Origin: Altererythrobacter sp.
GTDB taxonomy: Bacteria > Pseudomonadota > Alphaproteobacteria > Sphingomonadales > Sphingomonadaceae
Length of the DNA stretch: 64,000 nt
Assembly: GCA_017308255.1 (NCBI GenBank)
Contig: JAFKFN010000002.1
Coordinates: forward strand, 124,001-188,000
Reading direction: 5' to 3'
Shown here: one piece after another, positions 1-10,862 of the stretch
How positions within the stretch are numbered: the first letter of the stretch is position 1
Layout of the letters: every line of letters begins with the position of its first letter
The notes under the pieces: model-generated
Databases searched by the model: none
Told to the model about the DNA's origin: nothing
What the model saw: the letters and a program-made list of their open reading frames with translations, nothing else
Made by a program: the position numbers and the translations under genes

Positions 1-159
1 GCGGCCCCGGCGAGGAAAGTCGGCGAGGGAGCGGCAAGCTGCCCTGATCCGCGCATCCTGCGCCAGGGCCACGTCGATCCCGGCCGCATCCGCGACGTAG
101 GTGAAGTTCGATTTCAGGTCTTCCAGCGAGCGGGGCGTGAAGACGATCCTATAGGCCAC
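1..159 (-). CDS. ParE/RelE-family toxin, 3' end cut by window edge
   Basis: Toxin half of a type II toxin-antitoxin pair; ParE-type toxins poison gyrase and RelE-type cleave mRNA, and the two cannot be told apart here. The first 53 residues are visible. The start YRIVFTPRSLEDL, followed by a helix and then SLADFPRRGR, fits the ParE N-terminal strand-helix-helix pattern. A GTG start at 157-159 overlaps the last codons of the antitoxin, the usual translational coupling in parDE operons. The C-terminal part with the active-site region lies outside the window. The same family seems to have left a decayed copy near 24.6 kb. Confidence 0.75.
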   Translation of the reverse strand, partial: MAYRIVFTPRSLEDLKSNFTYVADAAGIDVALAQDARIRAACRSLADFPRRGR

Positions 160-466
160 GTTGGGCCTTGTATTCCGCTATGTGGGCATCCAGCCGGTCG
201 AAAGCCTCGTCAGCCGGCACAGAGGGACGTGGATCGGCGAACGCTTCCTCCACCTTCTCCCGGACATAGGCGATCCATTGGGGTTGAGCTTCGTCGACCA
301 GCGGGAACAGCCGCTCGAGCAGCGTTTCCTCGCGATCGAGGGCGCGCAGGCCGGCTCGGACCACTTCGGAGATCGAGGCATAATCCCCCGAACGCACCCG
401 CGCTTCGGCGCGCTCTGCGAGAGGACCGAGGGTTACGCTTATCGGCTTGTTGGCGCGAGCCGCCAT
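149..466 (-). CDS. ParD-like ribbon-helix-helix antitoxin
   Basis: Antitoxin that should bind and neutralise the downstream ParE-like toxin and repress the operon. It has 105 residues. The N-terminal half (PISVTLGPLAERAEARV, then SISEVVRAGLRALDREE) is a CopG/ParD ribbon-helix-helix, and the acidic C-terminal tail would wrap the toxin. I chose the ATG at 466 rather than the upstream in-frame ATG at 496 because a GGAGG lies 6 bases before it and because the operator palindrome would otherwise be coding. It overlaps the toxin start by 11 bases. Confidence 0.8.
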   Translation of the reverse strand: MAARANKPISVTLGPLAERAEARVRSGDYASISEVVRAGLRALDREETLLERLFPLVDEAQPQWIAYVREKVEEAFADPRPSVPADEAFDRLDAHIAEYKAQRGL

Positions 467-477
467 GGCTGCCTCCT

Positions 478-494
478 GTATGACAATATCATAC
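478..494. promoter_or_regulatory. Palindromic operator of the parDE pair
   Basis: GTATGA and TCATAC form inverted arms around CAATA, directly upstream of the antitoxin ribosome binding site. Ribbon-helix-helix antitoxins autoregulate from such sites. The 15-base core (479-493) matches 13 of 15 positions of the palindrome in front of the parD relic at 24380-24394 when read on the gene strand. That conservation supports it as the binding site. Confidence 0.6.
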
Positions 495-544
495 ATATAG
501 GCTTTGGCCCAGCTCCGGGCAAGGCGGGGGACAAGTCCGATGGC

Positions 545-1945
545 TCACATATGGATCGGCTTGCCCTGCACCGCCATGGCCGCTTCCTTCAGCGCTTCGG
601 AGTGCGTCGGATGGGCGTGGCAGGTATAGGCGATGTCCTCGCTGGTGGCGCCGAATTCCATTGCCAGGGCGGCTTCGGCGATCATCGTGCCGGCCACGCT
701 GGCGATTATCCACACGCCCAGCACGCGGTCGCTCGCCGCGTCGGCGATGACTTTCACGAAGCCGTCGGGCTCGTGATTGGTCTTAGCGCGGCTGTTGGCC
801 AGCATCGGGAACTTGCCGACCTTCACATCGTGCCCCGCTTCTTTCGCCTGCTCCTCGGTCAGCCCCACGCCGGCGATCTCGGGCATGGTGTAGACCACGC
901 TGGGGATCACCGCGTGGTTCACGATGCCGGTCTGCCCGGCGATGTTCTCGGCCACGGCGATGCCTTCGTCCTCCGCCTTGTGCGCCAGCATCGGGCCGGG
1001 GATTACGTCGCCGATGGCCCAGACGCCGTCCACCGCGGTGCGGAACTCGCCGTCGGTTTCGATCTGCCCGCGCGCATTGGTGGCCAGGCCGATGGTATCG
1101 AGGCCCAGTCCCTCGGTGTTGGGCCGGCGGCCGATCGAAACCAGCACGCAATCGGCTTCCAGCGTCTCGCTCTTGCCCCCGGCTGCGGGCTCGATCGTCA
1201 GCGTGGCCTTTTTGCCTTTCACCGTGACGCCGGTGACCTTGGTGGACAGGCGCAGGTCCATGCCCTGCTTCTTGAACAGCTTGGCGGCTTCCTTGCGCAC
1301 GTCGCCGTCCATGCCGGGCAAGAGCGCGTCGAGGAATTCGACCACGGTGACTTCGGCGCCCAGGCGCCGCCAGACGCTGCCCAGTTCCAGCCCGATCACC
1401 CCGCCGCCGATCACCACCAGTTTCTTCGGCACCGAAGCCAGCTCCAGCGCGCCGGTGGAATCGACCACGATGCCCTTGGCATTGTCCACTTCCACACCCG
1501 GCAGCGGGGTGACGGAGGAGCCGGTGGCGATGACGACATTCTTCGCCGTAACCGTGTCCTTGCCGACCTTGACGCTATGCGCGTCCTGAAAGGTCGCCAG
1601 GCCCTTGAGCCAGGTGACCTTGTTCTTCTTGAACAGGAACTCGATCCCGCCGGTAAGCTGCTTGACCGCATCGAGCCGCTGGCCGTGCATCGCGCCCAGG
1701 TTGAGCTTGGGCGTCACTTCCACGCCAAGCTTGGCCATGGCGCCGCCGGCCGCCGCCTCAAAATATTCGGAAGCGTGCAGCATCGCCTTCGACGGAATGC
1801 ACCCGACGTTGAGGCACGTGCCGCCGAGCGTTTCCCGGCTGTCCACGCAAGCCGTCTTCAGCCCCAGCTGCGCCGCCCGGATGGCCGCCACATAGCCGCC
1901 AGGGCCGGCGCCGATGACGAGCACGTCGTAATCAAAATCGGCCAT
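545..1945 (-). CDS. lpdA: Dihydrolipoyl dehydrogenase (E3)
   Basis: Flavoprotein that reoxidises dihydrolipoamide of the 2-oxoglutarate dehydrogenase complex with NAD+. It has 466 residues, normal for the family. An N-terminal FAD Rossmann motif (VIGAGPGGYVAA) is followed by the redox disulfide CLNVGCIPSK, then an NAD-binding GGGVIGLELG, a second FAD motif (WAIGDV) and the C-terminal dimer domain with the catalytic HAHPTHSE. The ATG at 1945 is preferred to an in-frame upstream ATG because the protein then begins at MADFDYDVLVIG. It is the last gene of the TCA operon, 14 bases after the DUF1877 gene. Confidence 0.95.
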   Translation of the reverse strand: MADFDYDVLVIGAGPGGYVAAIRAAQLGLKTACVDSRETLGGTCLNVGCIPSKAMLHASEYFEAAAGGAMAKLGVEVTPKLNLGAMHGQRLDAVKQLTGGIEFLFKKNKVTWLKGLATFQDAHSVKVGKDTVTAKNVVIATGSSVTPLPGVEVDNAKGIVVDSTGALELASVPKKLVVIGGGVIGLELGSVWRRLGAEVTVVEFLDALLPGMDGDVRKEAAKLFKKQGMDLRLSTKVTGVTVKGKKATLTIEPAAGGKSETLEADCVLVSIGRRPNTEGLGLDTIGLATNARGQIETDGEFRTAVDGVWAIGDVIPGPMLAHKAEDEGIAVAENIAGQTGIVNHAVIPSVVYTMPEIAGVGLTEEQAKEAGHDVKVGKFPMLANSRAKTNHEPDGFVKVIADAASDRVLGVWIIASVAGTMIAEAALAMEFGATSEDIAYTCHAHPTHSEALKEAAMAVQGKPIHM

Positions 1946-1959
1946 CTCAATTCTCTCGG

Positions 1960-2454
1960 TCAGCTGAGTATTCGGAGTGCGCCATCGCCCGACTGGGCGC
2001 AACGCGATGCAAATTGCCGCAGGTCGGGGACGCCTTGCGTCACATATTCGAACGCCTCGTCGCCATCGTCGGCGAAGACATCGGCCATGTAAATGTCGTT
2101 GGCGTCCATCGCCACCGGATCGTAGCGCGATGCGAGGGTTTGATCGTCGAGTTCCTTAAGGGCGAGATCGAATGCCTTCATCCGCTCAGGTGAAATAACG
2201 GCAAAGCCGCCGAATCCGTTTTCGTCTGCCCCGAATTTCTCTTCATCCTGGGCAAGGATGCCCAAGGGATTCTCGGTATTGTCGGCCCCACCTGTCAGCA
2301 TGAAGTGCAGAGCGTGCCACGCCTTGTCGAAGTCGATAAGGTCGAGACGGTCCTCACCTTCCTCGAAAGCAAACTCTTCCCAACCCGATGCGTCCGCAGT
2401 GAAGCGCGCGATATCGGACGGGCTTGCTCGCCGGAGGTAGATGATCATCCCCAT
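1960..2454 (-). CDS. DUF1877 family protein (YfbM-like)
   Basis: Small protein of 164 residues and unknown function. The start MGMIIYLRRAS and the later DLIDFDKAWHALHFMLTG and GFAVISPERMKAFDLAL are typical of the DUF1877/YfbM family. The ATG at 2454 has AAGGGG upstream. It sits between the E2 and E3 genes of 2-oxoglutarate dehydrogenase with gaps of 11 and 14 bases, so it must be co-transcribed with them. Nothing in the sequence shows that it works in that complex; it may simply have been inserted into the operon. Confidence 0.8.
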   Translation of the reverse strand: MGMIIYLRRASPSDIARFTADASGWEEFAFEEGEDRLDLIDFDKAWHALHFMLTGGADNTENPLGILAQDEEKFGADENGFGGFAVISPERMKAFDLALKELDDQTLASRYDPVAMDANDIYMADVFADDGDEAFEYVTQGVPDLRQFASRCAQSGDGALRILS

Positions 2455-2465
2455 TGGATCGCCCC

Positions 2466-3743
2466 TTACAAGTCGATCAGCATCCGCATCGGATCCTCGA
2501 TCGCTTCCTTGATGATCTTGAGCGCGGTCACCGCCTCGCGCCCGTCGATCAGGCGGTGGTCGTAAGTGAGGGCGAGATACATCATCGGGCGGATCACCAC
2601 CTGCCCGTCGCGCGCCACGGGACGGTCCTCGATGCGATGGAGGCCCAGCACGGCGCTTTGCGGCGGGTTGACGATAGGGGTGCTCATCAGGCTGCCGAAC
2701 ACGCCGCCGTTGCTGATGGTGAAGGTGCCGCCGGCCATGTCCTGCATCGTCAGCGTGCCGTCCTTCGCCTTCTGGCCGAAGGCGGCGATCGCCTGTTCGA
2801 TCTCGGCGAAGCTCATCGCGTCGGCATCGCGCACCACCGGCACCACCAGGCCGTTCGGCGCGCTGACCGCTACCGAGATGTCCACGTATTGGTGATAGAC
2901 GATCTCGTCGCCCTCGATGCGGGCGTTGACGCTCGGCACGTCCTTCAGCGCCAGGCAGGCGGCCTTGGCGAAGAAGCTCATGAAGCCCAGCTTGATGCCG
3001 TGCTTCTTGGCGAACAGCTCCTTGTAGGCATCGCGCGCCTCGATCACCGCGCTCATGTCGCAATCGTTGAACGTGGTGAGGAGAGCGGCCTCCTCCTGCG
3101 CGCCCTTGAGCCGCCGGGCGATGGTCTGGCGCAGGCGGGTCATCCTCACCCGTTCCTCGCGCCGCTCACCCTTCGCGGCCGGGGCGGGGGAGGGAGCAGG
3201 GGCGGCCTCGCTGGTGGAAGGCGCCGGGGCGGCTTCCTTGGCCTTGGCGGCGGCCAACACGTCTTCCTTGGTCAGGCGGCCGTCCTTGCCGGTGCCCTTG
3301 ATCTGCGTCGGATCGACTCCGTGCTCCAGCACCGCGCGGCGCACGGCGGGCGAAAGCGTGGTGGTGTGGTCGGTGTCGTCGGCCAGTGCTGGGGCCGGTG
3401 CTGGGGCCGGCGCTGGGCCGGATGCCGGGGCGGGCGCCGGCGGGGCCTGGTCGGCGGGCTGCGCCTGCTGCCGTTCGGCCACCTGGGTGGTCTCGCCGGC
3501 GGCCTGCGCGTCCTCGATCGTGGCGATCACCGCGCCCACGGCCACCGTGTCGCCCACCTGGACTTTCTGCTCGCCCATCACGCCCGCGACGGGGGAGGGG
3601 ACTTCGACCGCGACCTTGTCGGTCTCCAGGCTCGCAACCGGCTCGTCCAGCTTCACCGGATCGCCGGGCTTCTTCAGCCATTCGCCGATCGTCGCCTCGG
3701 TCACCGATTCGCCCAGCGTGGGGATTTTCACTTCAACGGCCAT
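2466..3743 (-). CDS. sucB: 2-oxoglutarate dehydrogenase E2, dihydrolipoyl succinyltransferase
   Basis: Core acyltransferase of the 2-oxoglutarate dehydrogenase complex, moving the succinyl group from lipoamide to CoA. It has 425 residues. The lipoyl domain comes first, with the lipoylated lysine in ETDKVAVEV (about residues 40-48). An Ala/Pro-rich linker follows, then the peripheral-subunit-binding domain ([32 protein letters not shown]) and the catalytic domain ending in [12 protein letters not shown], with the active-site His and Asp. The ATG at 3743 ([11 protein letters not shown]) is preferred to one five codons upstream. The order sucA-sucB-lpd is kept apart from the DUF1877 insertion. 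Confidence 0.95.
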   Translation of the reverse strand: MAVEVKIPTLGESVTEATIGEWLKKPGDPVKLDEPVASLETDKVAVEVPSPVAGVMGEQKVQVGDTVAVGAVIATIEDAQAAGETTQVAERQQAQPADQAPPAPAPASGPAPAPAPAPALADDTDHTTTLSPAVRRAVLEHGVDPTQIKGTGKDGRLTKEDVLAAAKAKEAAPAPSTSEAAPAPSPAPAAKGERREERVRMTRLRQTIARRLKGAQEEAALLTTFNDCDMSAVIEARDAYKELFAKKHGIKLGFMSFFAKAACLALKDVPSVNARIEGDEIVYHQYVDISVAVSAPNGLVVPVVRDADAMSFAEIEQAIAAFGQKAKDGTLTMQDMAGGTFTISNGGVFGSLMSTPIVNPPQSAVLGLHRIEDRPVARDGQVVIRPMMYLALTYDHRLIDGREAVTALKIIKEAIEDPMRMLIDL

Positions 3744-3797
3744 TTTATCCGATCCCATTGAGAGGATGACGAAGGAGGGGACATGACGGGAAGCGGC

Positions 3798-6599
3798 TCA
3801 CGCCTTCAGCCCCAGGGCTTCCGCCACCAGGGCGTTCTGCTGCTGGACGTGCTTGCTGGCCAGCCCGGTTGCCGGAGAGGCGGCCGCGCAGCGCCCGGCA
3901 TAGCTCGGCCGCATGCCCTTGTGGCCGGCGGCGGACAGCGCTTCCTCGATCTTGCTTTCGACGAAGAACCAGGCGCCGTTGTTGCGCGGCTCCTCCTGGC
4001 ACCAGACCACTTCGCGCAAGCCGGTCATACGCTCCAGCCGGGCGGCCAGCGGCTCGCCGGGGAAGGGATAGAGCTGCTCCAGGCGGACGATGGAGACATC
4101 CTCCAGCCCCGCCTCCTCGCGCGCTTCCATCAGGTCATAGGCCACCTTGCCGCTGCACAGCACCAGCCGGCGGACCTTGGCGTCGGCGATGTCCATGCGG
4201 TCGGACAGGATGCGCTTGAAATGGCTGGCGGCGGTGAACTCGTCGGCGCTGCTGCGGGCCATCGGGTGGCGCAGCAGGCTCTTGGGCGTCATGATCACCA
4301 GCGGCTTGCGGAACGGCCGCAGCATCTGCCGGCGCAGCACGTGGAAATAATTCGCCGGGCTGGTGATGTTGCACACCTGGAGATTGTCGTCGGCACACAG
4401 CTGCAGGAACCGTTCCAGGCGGGCGGACGAATGTTCCGGCCCCTGGCCTTCGTATCCGTGCGGCAGCAGCAGTACCAGGCCGTTGGCCCGCAGCCACTTG
4501 GCTTCGCCGGCCGCCACGTATTGGTCGATGATGATCTGCGCGCCATTGGCGAAATCGCCGAATTGCGCTTCCCAGCATACCAGCGTCTTGGGATCGGCCG
4601 AGGCGAAGCCGTATTCGAAGCCCAGCACCCCGTATTCGGAAAGCGGGCTGTCATAGACCTCGAACTTGCCGTGCGGCAGCGTGGTCAGCGGGATGTATTT
4701 GCGCTCGGTCTTCTGGTCCACCCAGATGGCATGGCGCTGGCTGAACGTGCCGCGTCCGGAATCCTGGCCCGAAAGCCGCACGCCGAAGCCTTCGGTCACC
4801 AGGCTGCCGAAAGCCAGCGCTTCGGCGGTGGCCCAGTCGAAGCCTTCGCCGGTCTCGAACATCTGCCGCTTGGCGTCGATCACCCGGGCCAGCGTCTTGT
4901 GGATGGCGAGATCGTCGGGAACGGTGGTCAGCGTCCGGCCCAGGCTGTCGAACAGCTTGCGGTCGATCGCGGTGTCCACGTTGCGCCGCGCGGTTTCCGG
5001 ATCGGCCGGCTTGTGCAGCCCGCTCCAGCGCCCGCCGAACCAGTCGGCCTCGTTGGGCTTGTAGCTTGCCGCGCCGTCGAACTCCGCCTCCAGCAGCGCC
5101 TGGAACTCCGCCCGCAGGCTGTCGGCCGTACCGGGTTCGATCACCCCTTCGTCCAGCAGCCGCCGCGCGTAAAGCTCGCTCACTCGCGGATGCCGGCGGA
5201 TCGCCTGGTACATCAGCGGCTGGGTGAAGCTCGGCTCGTCGCCCTCGTTGTGGCCGAAGCGGCGATAGCACCACATGTCGATCACGATGTCGCGCTTGAA
5301 CTGCTGGCGGTATTCGATCGCCAGCTTGCAGGCGAAGGTCACCGCTTCCGGGTCGTCGCCGTCCACATGGAGGATCGGCGCCTGGACGCCCTTGGCCACG
5401 TCGGACGGGTAGGGCGATGATCGGGCGAACTGGGGGCTGGTGGTGAAGCCGATCTGGTTGTTGATCACGAAATGGATGCAGCCGCCGATGTCGTATCCCG
5501 GCACGTCGGAAAAGCCGAAGCATTCCCACACGATGCCTTGCCCGGCAAAGGCCGCGTCGCCGTGGATCAGCACCGGCAGCACATGTTCGTGCCGCGAAAG
5601 ATCGTCATGGATCGCCTGCTGGGCGCGGGTCTTGCCCAGCACCACGGGGTCGACCGCTTCCAGGTGGCTGGGGTTGGGGACCAGGCTCATATGCACCTTG
5701 ATCCCGTCGAATTCGCGGTCGGTGCTGGTGCCGAGGTGATATTTCACGTCGCCCGATCCGCCGACATCCTCGGGATTGGCCGATCCGCCGGAGAACTCGT
5801 GGAAGATCACCCGGTAAGGCTTGGCCATCACGTTGGCCAGCACGTTCAGCCGCCCACGGTGGGCCATGCCGTAGATGATCTCGCGCACGCCGAACTGGCC
5901 GCCGTACTTGATCACCGCTTCCAGCGCCGGGATCATCGATTCCCCGCCGTCGAGCCCGAAACGCTTGGTGCCGACGTATTTCTTGCCGAGGAACTTCTCG
6001 TATTCCTCCCCGCGCACCACGGCGGCCAGGATCGCCCGCTTGCCCTCGGGGGTGAAGGTGATGACCTTGTCCGGCCCCTCGATGCGGTCCTGCAGGAAGC
6101 GGCGTTCCTCCACATCGGCGATGTGCATGTATTCGATGCCGACATGGCCGCAGTAATTCTTGCGCAGGATGCCGACCAGCTCGCGCACCGTCGCCCATTC
6201 GAGCCCCAGCGTGCCGCCGAGATAGACCGGGCGGTCCAGCGCCTCGCCGGCGAAGCCGTGGTACTCCGGCGTCAGGTCGGCGGGAATTTCCTGCTGCGAA
6301 AGGCCCAGCGGGTCGAGATCGGCGGCCAGATGCCCGCGCACGCGATAAGTCCGCACCAGCATCATCGCGCGGATCGAATCCCCGGCGGCGCGCTCGATCG
6401 TTTCTTCGTCCACCAGGCGGCCGGCCTTGGCGGAGGCGTCCTTCACCACGAGCTTCATCGCCGTGGGATCCAGCGCCTGCGTCAGGTCGTCGCCACCGTC
6501 GTCGAACAGCGGCCAGCGCGGGCTGGCCCAGCTCGGGCCGGGCTGGGGGCCATCCTGGTCGGTGATCTCGGGAAGGAAATTCTGCGCTTGGTTACCCAT
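3798..6599 (-). CDS. sucA: 2-oxoglutarate dehydrogenase E1
   Basis: Thiamine-diphosphate-dependent decarboxylase that starts the 2-oxoglutarate dehydrogenase reaction. It has 933 residues, as expected. The thiamine-binding half includes GMAHRGRLNVL, KYHLG, the histidine motif SHLEAVDPVVLG and GDAAFAGQG; the C-terminal transketolase-like half includes EAQFGDFANGAQIIIDQ and LLPHGYEGQGPEHSSAR. The open frame runs far upstream of the gene, but MGNQAQNFLPEI at 6599 gives the normal N-terminus and follows an AAGGA. It lies 32 bases after sucD and 54 bases before sucB. Confidence 0.95.
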   Translation of the reverse strand: MGNQAQNFLPEITDQDGPQPGPSWASPRWPLFDDGGDDLTQALDPTAMKLVVKDASAKAGRLVDEETIERAAGDSIRAMMLVRTYRVRGHLAADLDPLGLSQQEIPADLTPEYHGFAGEALDRPVYLGGTLGLEWATVRELVGILRKNYCGHVGIEYMHIADVEERRFLQDRIEGPDKVITFTPEGKRAILAAVVRGEEYEKFLGKKYVGTKRFGLDGGESMIPALEAVIKYGGQFGVREIIYGMAHRGRLNVLANVMAKPYRVIFHEFSGGSANPEDVGGSGDVKYHLGTSTDREFDGIKVHMSLVPNPSHLEAVDPVVLGKTRAQQAIHDDLSRHEHVLPVLIHGDAAFAGQGIVWECFGFSDVPGYDIGGCIHFVINNQIGFTTSPQFARSSPYPSDVAKGVQAPILHVDGDDPEAVTFACKLAIEYRQQFKRDIVIDMWCYRRFGHNEGDEPSFTQPLMYQAIRRHPRVSELYARRLLDEGVIEPGTADSLRAEFQALLEAEFDGAASYKPNEADWFGGRWSGLHKPADPETARRNVDTAIDRKLFDSLGRTLTTVPDDLAIHKTLARVIDAKRQMFETGEGFDWATAEALAFGSLVTEGFGVRLSGQDSGRGTFSQRHAIWVDQKTERKYIPLTTLPHGKFEVYDSPLSEYGVLGFEYGFASADPKTLVCWEAQFGDFANGAQIIIDQYVAAGEAKWLRANGLVLLLPHGYEGQGPEHSSARLERFLQLCADDNLQVCNITSPANYFHVLRRQMLRPFRKPLVIMTPKSLLRHPMARSSADEFTAASHFKRILSDRMDIADAKVRRLVLCSGKVAYDLMEAREEAGLEDVSIVRLEQLYPFPGEPLAARLERMTGLREVVWCQEEPRNNGAWFFVESKIEEALSAAGHKGMRPSYAGRCAAASPATGLASKHVQQQNALVAEALGLKA

Positions 6600-6631
6600 C
6601 GGGACGATCCTTGAACACCAACTGTGGAGAG

Positions 6632-7522
6632 TCAGGCCAGTTCCTTGAGCAGGGCATCGAGCGTCGTGCCCAGTTCGCTGGGCGAGGAAGCGACGCGCAC
6701 GCCGGCGTCTTCCAGCGCGGCGATCTTGTCCTCGGCGCCGCCCTGGCCGCCCGAAACGATCGCGCCGGCGTGGCCCATGCGGCGGCCCGGCGGGGCGGTG
6801 CGGCCGGCGATGAAGCCGACCACCGGCTTGCGCCGGCCGCGCCGGGCCTCGTCCTTCAGGAACTGCGCGGCGTCTTCCTCGGCGCTGCCGCCGATCTCGC
6901 CGATCATGATGATCGAACGGGTCGCCTCGTCGGCCAGGAACAGCTCCAGCACGTCGATGAAATTGGTGCCGTTCACCGGGTCGCCGCCGATGCCGACCGC
7001 CGTGGTCTGGCCCAGGCCGATCTGCGTGGTCTGGAACACCGCCTCGTAAGTCAGCGTGCCGGACCGGCTGACGACGCCGACGCTGCCCCGCTTGAAGATG
7101 TTGGCCGGCATGATGCCGATCTTGCATTCGCCGGGCGTCAGCACGCCGGGGCAGTTGGGCCCGATCAGCCGCGATTTGCTGCCGCTCAGCGCCCGCTTCA
7201 CACGCACCATGTCCAGCACCGGAATGCCCTCGGTGATGGCGACGATCAGCTCCACCTCGGCATCGATCGCTTCCAGAATGGAATCCGCCGCGAACGGCGG
7301 CGGCACATAGATCACCGAAGCCGTCGCGCCCGTGGCATGCTTCGCCTCGGCCACGGTGTCGAACACCGGCAGGCCCAGATGCGTCTGCCCGCCTTTGCCC
7401 GGCGTCACGCCGGCGACCATCGCCGTGCCGTAATCCAGCGCCTGCTGGGTATGGAACGTGCCGGTATCGCCGGTCATCCCCTGGGTGATGACCTTGGTGT
7501 TCTTGTCGACGAGGATGCTCAT
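6632..7522 (-). CDS. sucD: Succinyl-CoA ligase (ADP-forming) alpha subunit
   Basis: Alpha subunit of succinyl-CoA synthetase, with a CoA-binding Rossmann domain ([19 protein letters not shown]) and the ligase domain. It has 296 residues. The phosphorylated histidine lies in [16 protein letters not shown], near residue 250. The ATG has GGAGA five bases upstream. The beta subunit gene sucC, which often precedes sucD, is not between mdh and sucD (only 87 bases) nor elsewhere in this window. The partner must therefore be encoded elsewhere in the genome. Confidence 0.95.
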   Translation of the reverse strand: MSILVDKNTKVITQGMTGDTGTFHTQQALDYGTAMVAGVTPGKGGQTHLGLPVFDTVAEAKHATGATASVIYVPPPFAADSILEAIDAEVELIVAITEGIPVLDMVRVKRALSGSKSRLIGPNCPGVLTPGECKIGIMPANIFKRGSVGVVSRSGTLTYEAVFQTTQIGLGQTTAVGIGGDPVNGTNFIDVLELFLADEATRSIIMIGEIGGSAEEDAAQFLKDEARRGRRKPVVGFIAGRTAPPGRRMGHAGAIVSGGQGGAEDKIAALEDAGVRVASSPSELGTTLDALLKELA

Positions 7523-7609
7523 TTAATTCTCCGAAACAGTGCGCGGACGTCCGAACATCTATCCGCCGCCTCGCATGCTACGAAGCTGGTCCAGGGATCG
7601 GCGCCGCCT

Positions 7610-8629
<1,020 letters not shown>

Positions 8630-8801
8630 TCACCCGTGGCCCGCGCGGGGAAGGCGCTCTGCGTGAACGGCCCGGAGGTAGGCCGGGCATTTCGCCTTTG
8701 CAACCGCGAAAAGCCGGATGTTGCCAAGTATTTATGATAACAGTTTGCAATAGCGATAATGACGCAGCGCGGGCCGGAAAACAAAGCCACGCCAGCCACT
8801 T

Positions 8802-10751
8802 CTATCCTACCAGCCGCTCGCTGCCGTCGCGTCCCGCTTCCTGCGACAGCAGCATCGCGGCCAGGTAATCGGGCACGGCCCGGCTGAAGTAATAGCCCTG
8901 GCCCAGGGTACAGCCGGCGGCGCGCACCGCCTGGACCTGCTCGATCGTTTCCAGCCCTTCGGCCACGATGTCCATGCCCAGGGTCGCGCCCATTTCCGCC
9001 ACCGCGCGGATGATCGCATCGCTCTTGCGGCCGATGTTCGGGCCGGAAACGAAGCTGCGGTCCACCTTGATCTTCTTGAACGGGAACTTGTGGATGTAGC
9101 CCAGCGAGGAATAGCCGGTGCCGAAGTCGTCCAGCGCGAAGCGCACCCCTTCGCTGGCGAGATCGTCGATGAACCGCGCGGTATTGGCGTCGTCGTCCAG
9201 GAACAGGCTTTCGGTCACTTCCAGTTCCAGCCGGCGGGGATCCAGGCCGGCGTCGCGCAGCGCGCTCAGGATGCCCAGCGCGGCCCCCGGCGCCCTGATC
9301 TGCGCGGGCGAAAGGTTGACGGCGATGGTCACGTCCTCGGGCCAGCCGGCGCAGGCCTTGGCCGCCTGGGCGGTGATCCAGTTGCCCAGCGTGATGATCA
9401 CGCCGGTCTCCTCGGCCACGGGGATGAACTCGTCGGGCCGCAGCTCGCCCTTTTCCGGGTGGAACCAGCGGACCAGCGCCTCGAACGTGCGGATGCGGCC
9501 GGTTTCCAGGTCCACGATCGGCTGGAAGAAGATCGACAGCTCGTCGCGCTGGATCGCCGCGCGCAGTTCCGCCTCGATCTCCTTGCGCCGCACCAGCTCG
9601 CGGGTCATCGAATTGTCGAAGAAGCAGATCTGGTTCCGCCCGCCGACCTTGGCGTGGTAAAGCGCCAGGTCCGCCCCCTGCGTCAGGGTGTCCATGTCCG
9701 GCCCGTCATCGGGCAGCAGCGCCACGCCGATGGAAGCGGCGGCGTCGATCCGGTGGCCTTCGATCCGCGCCGGGCGCGATATCGCGTCGGCCAGCGCCTG
9801 GGCCAGCCGCTCGCTTTCGGCGCGGTCGGCCACCTGCGCCACCACGATGAACTCGTCGCCGCCGAAGCGGGCCACGGTGGCGCTCTCGGGCGCGGCGGAG
9901 CGCAGCCGCCCGGCCACTTCGCCCAGCACCTTGTCGCCGATCGGATGGCCCAGCGTGTCGTTGACTTCCTTGAACCGGTCGAGGTCCAGCCAGAACAGCG
10001 CCAGCTTGCGCTCCTCCGGCAGGACCATCAGCATCTCCACCATGTCGTGGTTCAGCCCCGCGCGGTTGACCAGCCCGGTGACCACGTCGGTGCGGGCCAG
10101 CTCCCTCATCCGCTCGGCCATCTGCGCGCTCGCTTCGGCGGCGAAGATCTGTTCCTTCAGGGTACGGAACACCGTCATCGTCACCGATGTCATGGCGAAG
10201 ATCATCAGCGTGGTGGTCACGCCCAGCACGATCAGCGGCGGCGTCGCCACCGCGAAGCTGGCGATCAGCACCGGCACCACGGTCAGCACCAGCTGGCCGA
10301 TGGCGATGAACGGCCGCCCGGCGTTGCGGGCGGAGATGCCGTTGCCGTATGCCAGCGCATAGCCGAAGGCGAGCACCTGCACATGCGTATCGGCGTCGAG
10401 GAAGATCGTCAGGGCGGCGATGGTCCCGGTCAGCAGGGCATAGCTGAACGCCCCCGCTTCATAGACTCGTTCGAGCACCTGGGCCGAACGGCGCTTCCCG
10501 CCCGGCGCGAGCCAGTGCGACAGGACGATCCGGGCCAGCGCCACCAGGTTCAGCGCCCCGGCCGCCAGCCAGATCCACACATTGGCGGTCATCCAGGCGG
10601 CGGTCGTCGCCACCGACATGCCGCACAGCGCACCGATCGCTAGGCTGGCGGGCTGGGTGTAAAGCGTCTCGACCAGCTTCGCGCGCACCCGGTCGTCGCG
10701 CGCATCGCGCGAGAAATAACCGTGCAGGATATGGTCCAGGCGTTTGATCAC
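8802..10751 (-). CDS. Membrane-bound GGDEF-EAL cyclic-di-GMP protein
   Basis: Bifunctional c-di-GMP enzyme of 649 residues. The N-terminal ~210 residues hold several hydrophobic segments (for example ASLAIGALCGMSVATTAAW and PVLIASFAVATPPLIVLG), so the sensor part is in the membrane. The diguanylate cyclase domain has an intact RFGGDEF near residue 297. The phosphodiesterase domain has FEALVRW near residue 424, the DDFGTGYSSL loop and a late AEGLETIEQ. Both active-site signatures are complete. No RxxD inhibitory site is visible five residues before GGDEF. No neighbouring response gene points to the process it controls. Confidence 0.92.
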   Translation of the reverse strand: MIKRLDHILHGYFSRDARDDRVRAKLVETLYTQPASLAIGALCGMSVATTAAWMTANVWIWLAAGALNLVALARIVLSHWLAPGGKRRSAQVLERVYEAGAFSYALLTGTIAALTIFLDADTHVQVLAFGYALAYGNGISARNAGRPFIAIGQLVLTVVPVLIASFAVATPPLIVLGVTTTLMIFAMTSVTMTVFRTLKEQIFAAEASAQMAERMRELARTDVVTGLVNRAGLNHDMVEMLMVLPEERKLALFWLDLDRFKEVNDTLGHPIGDKVLGEVAGRLRSAAPESATVARFGGDEFIVVAQVADRAESERLAQALADAISRPARIEGHRIDAAASIGVALLPDDGPDMDTLTQGADLALYHAKVGGRNQICFFDNSMTRELVRRKEIEAELRAAIQRDELSIFFQPIVDLETGRIRTFEALVRWFHPEKGELRPDEFIPVAEETGVIITLGNWITAQAAKACAGWPEDVTIAVNLSPAQIRAPGAALGILSALRDAGLDPRRLELEVTESLFLDDDANTARFIDDLASEGVRFALDDFGTGYSSLGYIHKFPFKKIKVDRSFVSGPNIGRKSDAIIRAVAEMGATLGMDIVAEGLETIEQVQAVRAAGCTLGQGYYFSRAVPDYLAAMLLSQEAGRDGSERLVG

Positions 10752-10862
10752 ACCGCTCCTTGGCTCTAGGCCTTAGCGGCAAGTGGTTCCCGACTGGTTA
10801 AGCTTGATTATGCGCGAATTCCCGCGCCTTCCAGGGACTCCCCGGGTCTGGCCGGAACCCTC

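Noticed and set aside
161-2092. Long plus-strand frame opposite lpdA
   Set aside because: Shadow of lpdA on the other strand; no domain, His/Gly/Ala-rich product typical of reverse reading of GC-rich genes.
1960-3063. 367-codon minus frame as one protein
   Set aside because: Its first half is sucB read out of frame; only the DUF1877 part from 2454 is a real gene.
3798-7127. 1109-codon frame as the full sucA protein
   Set aside because: The first 176 residues are sucD read out of frame; the true start is 6599.
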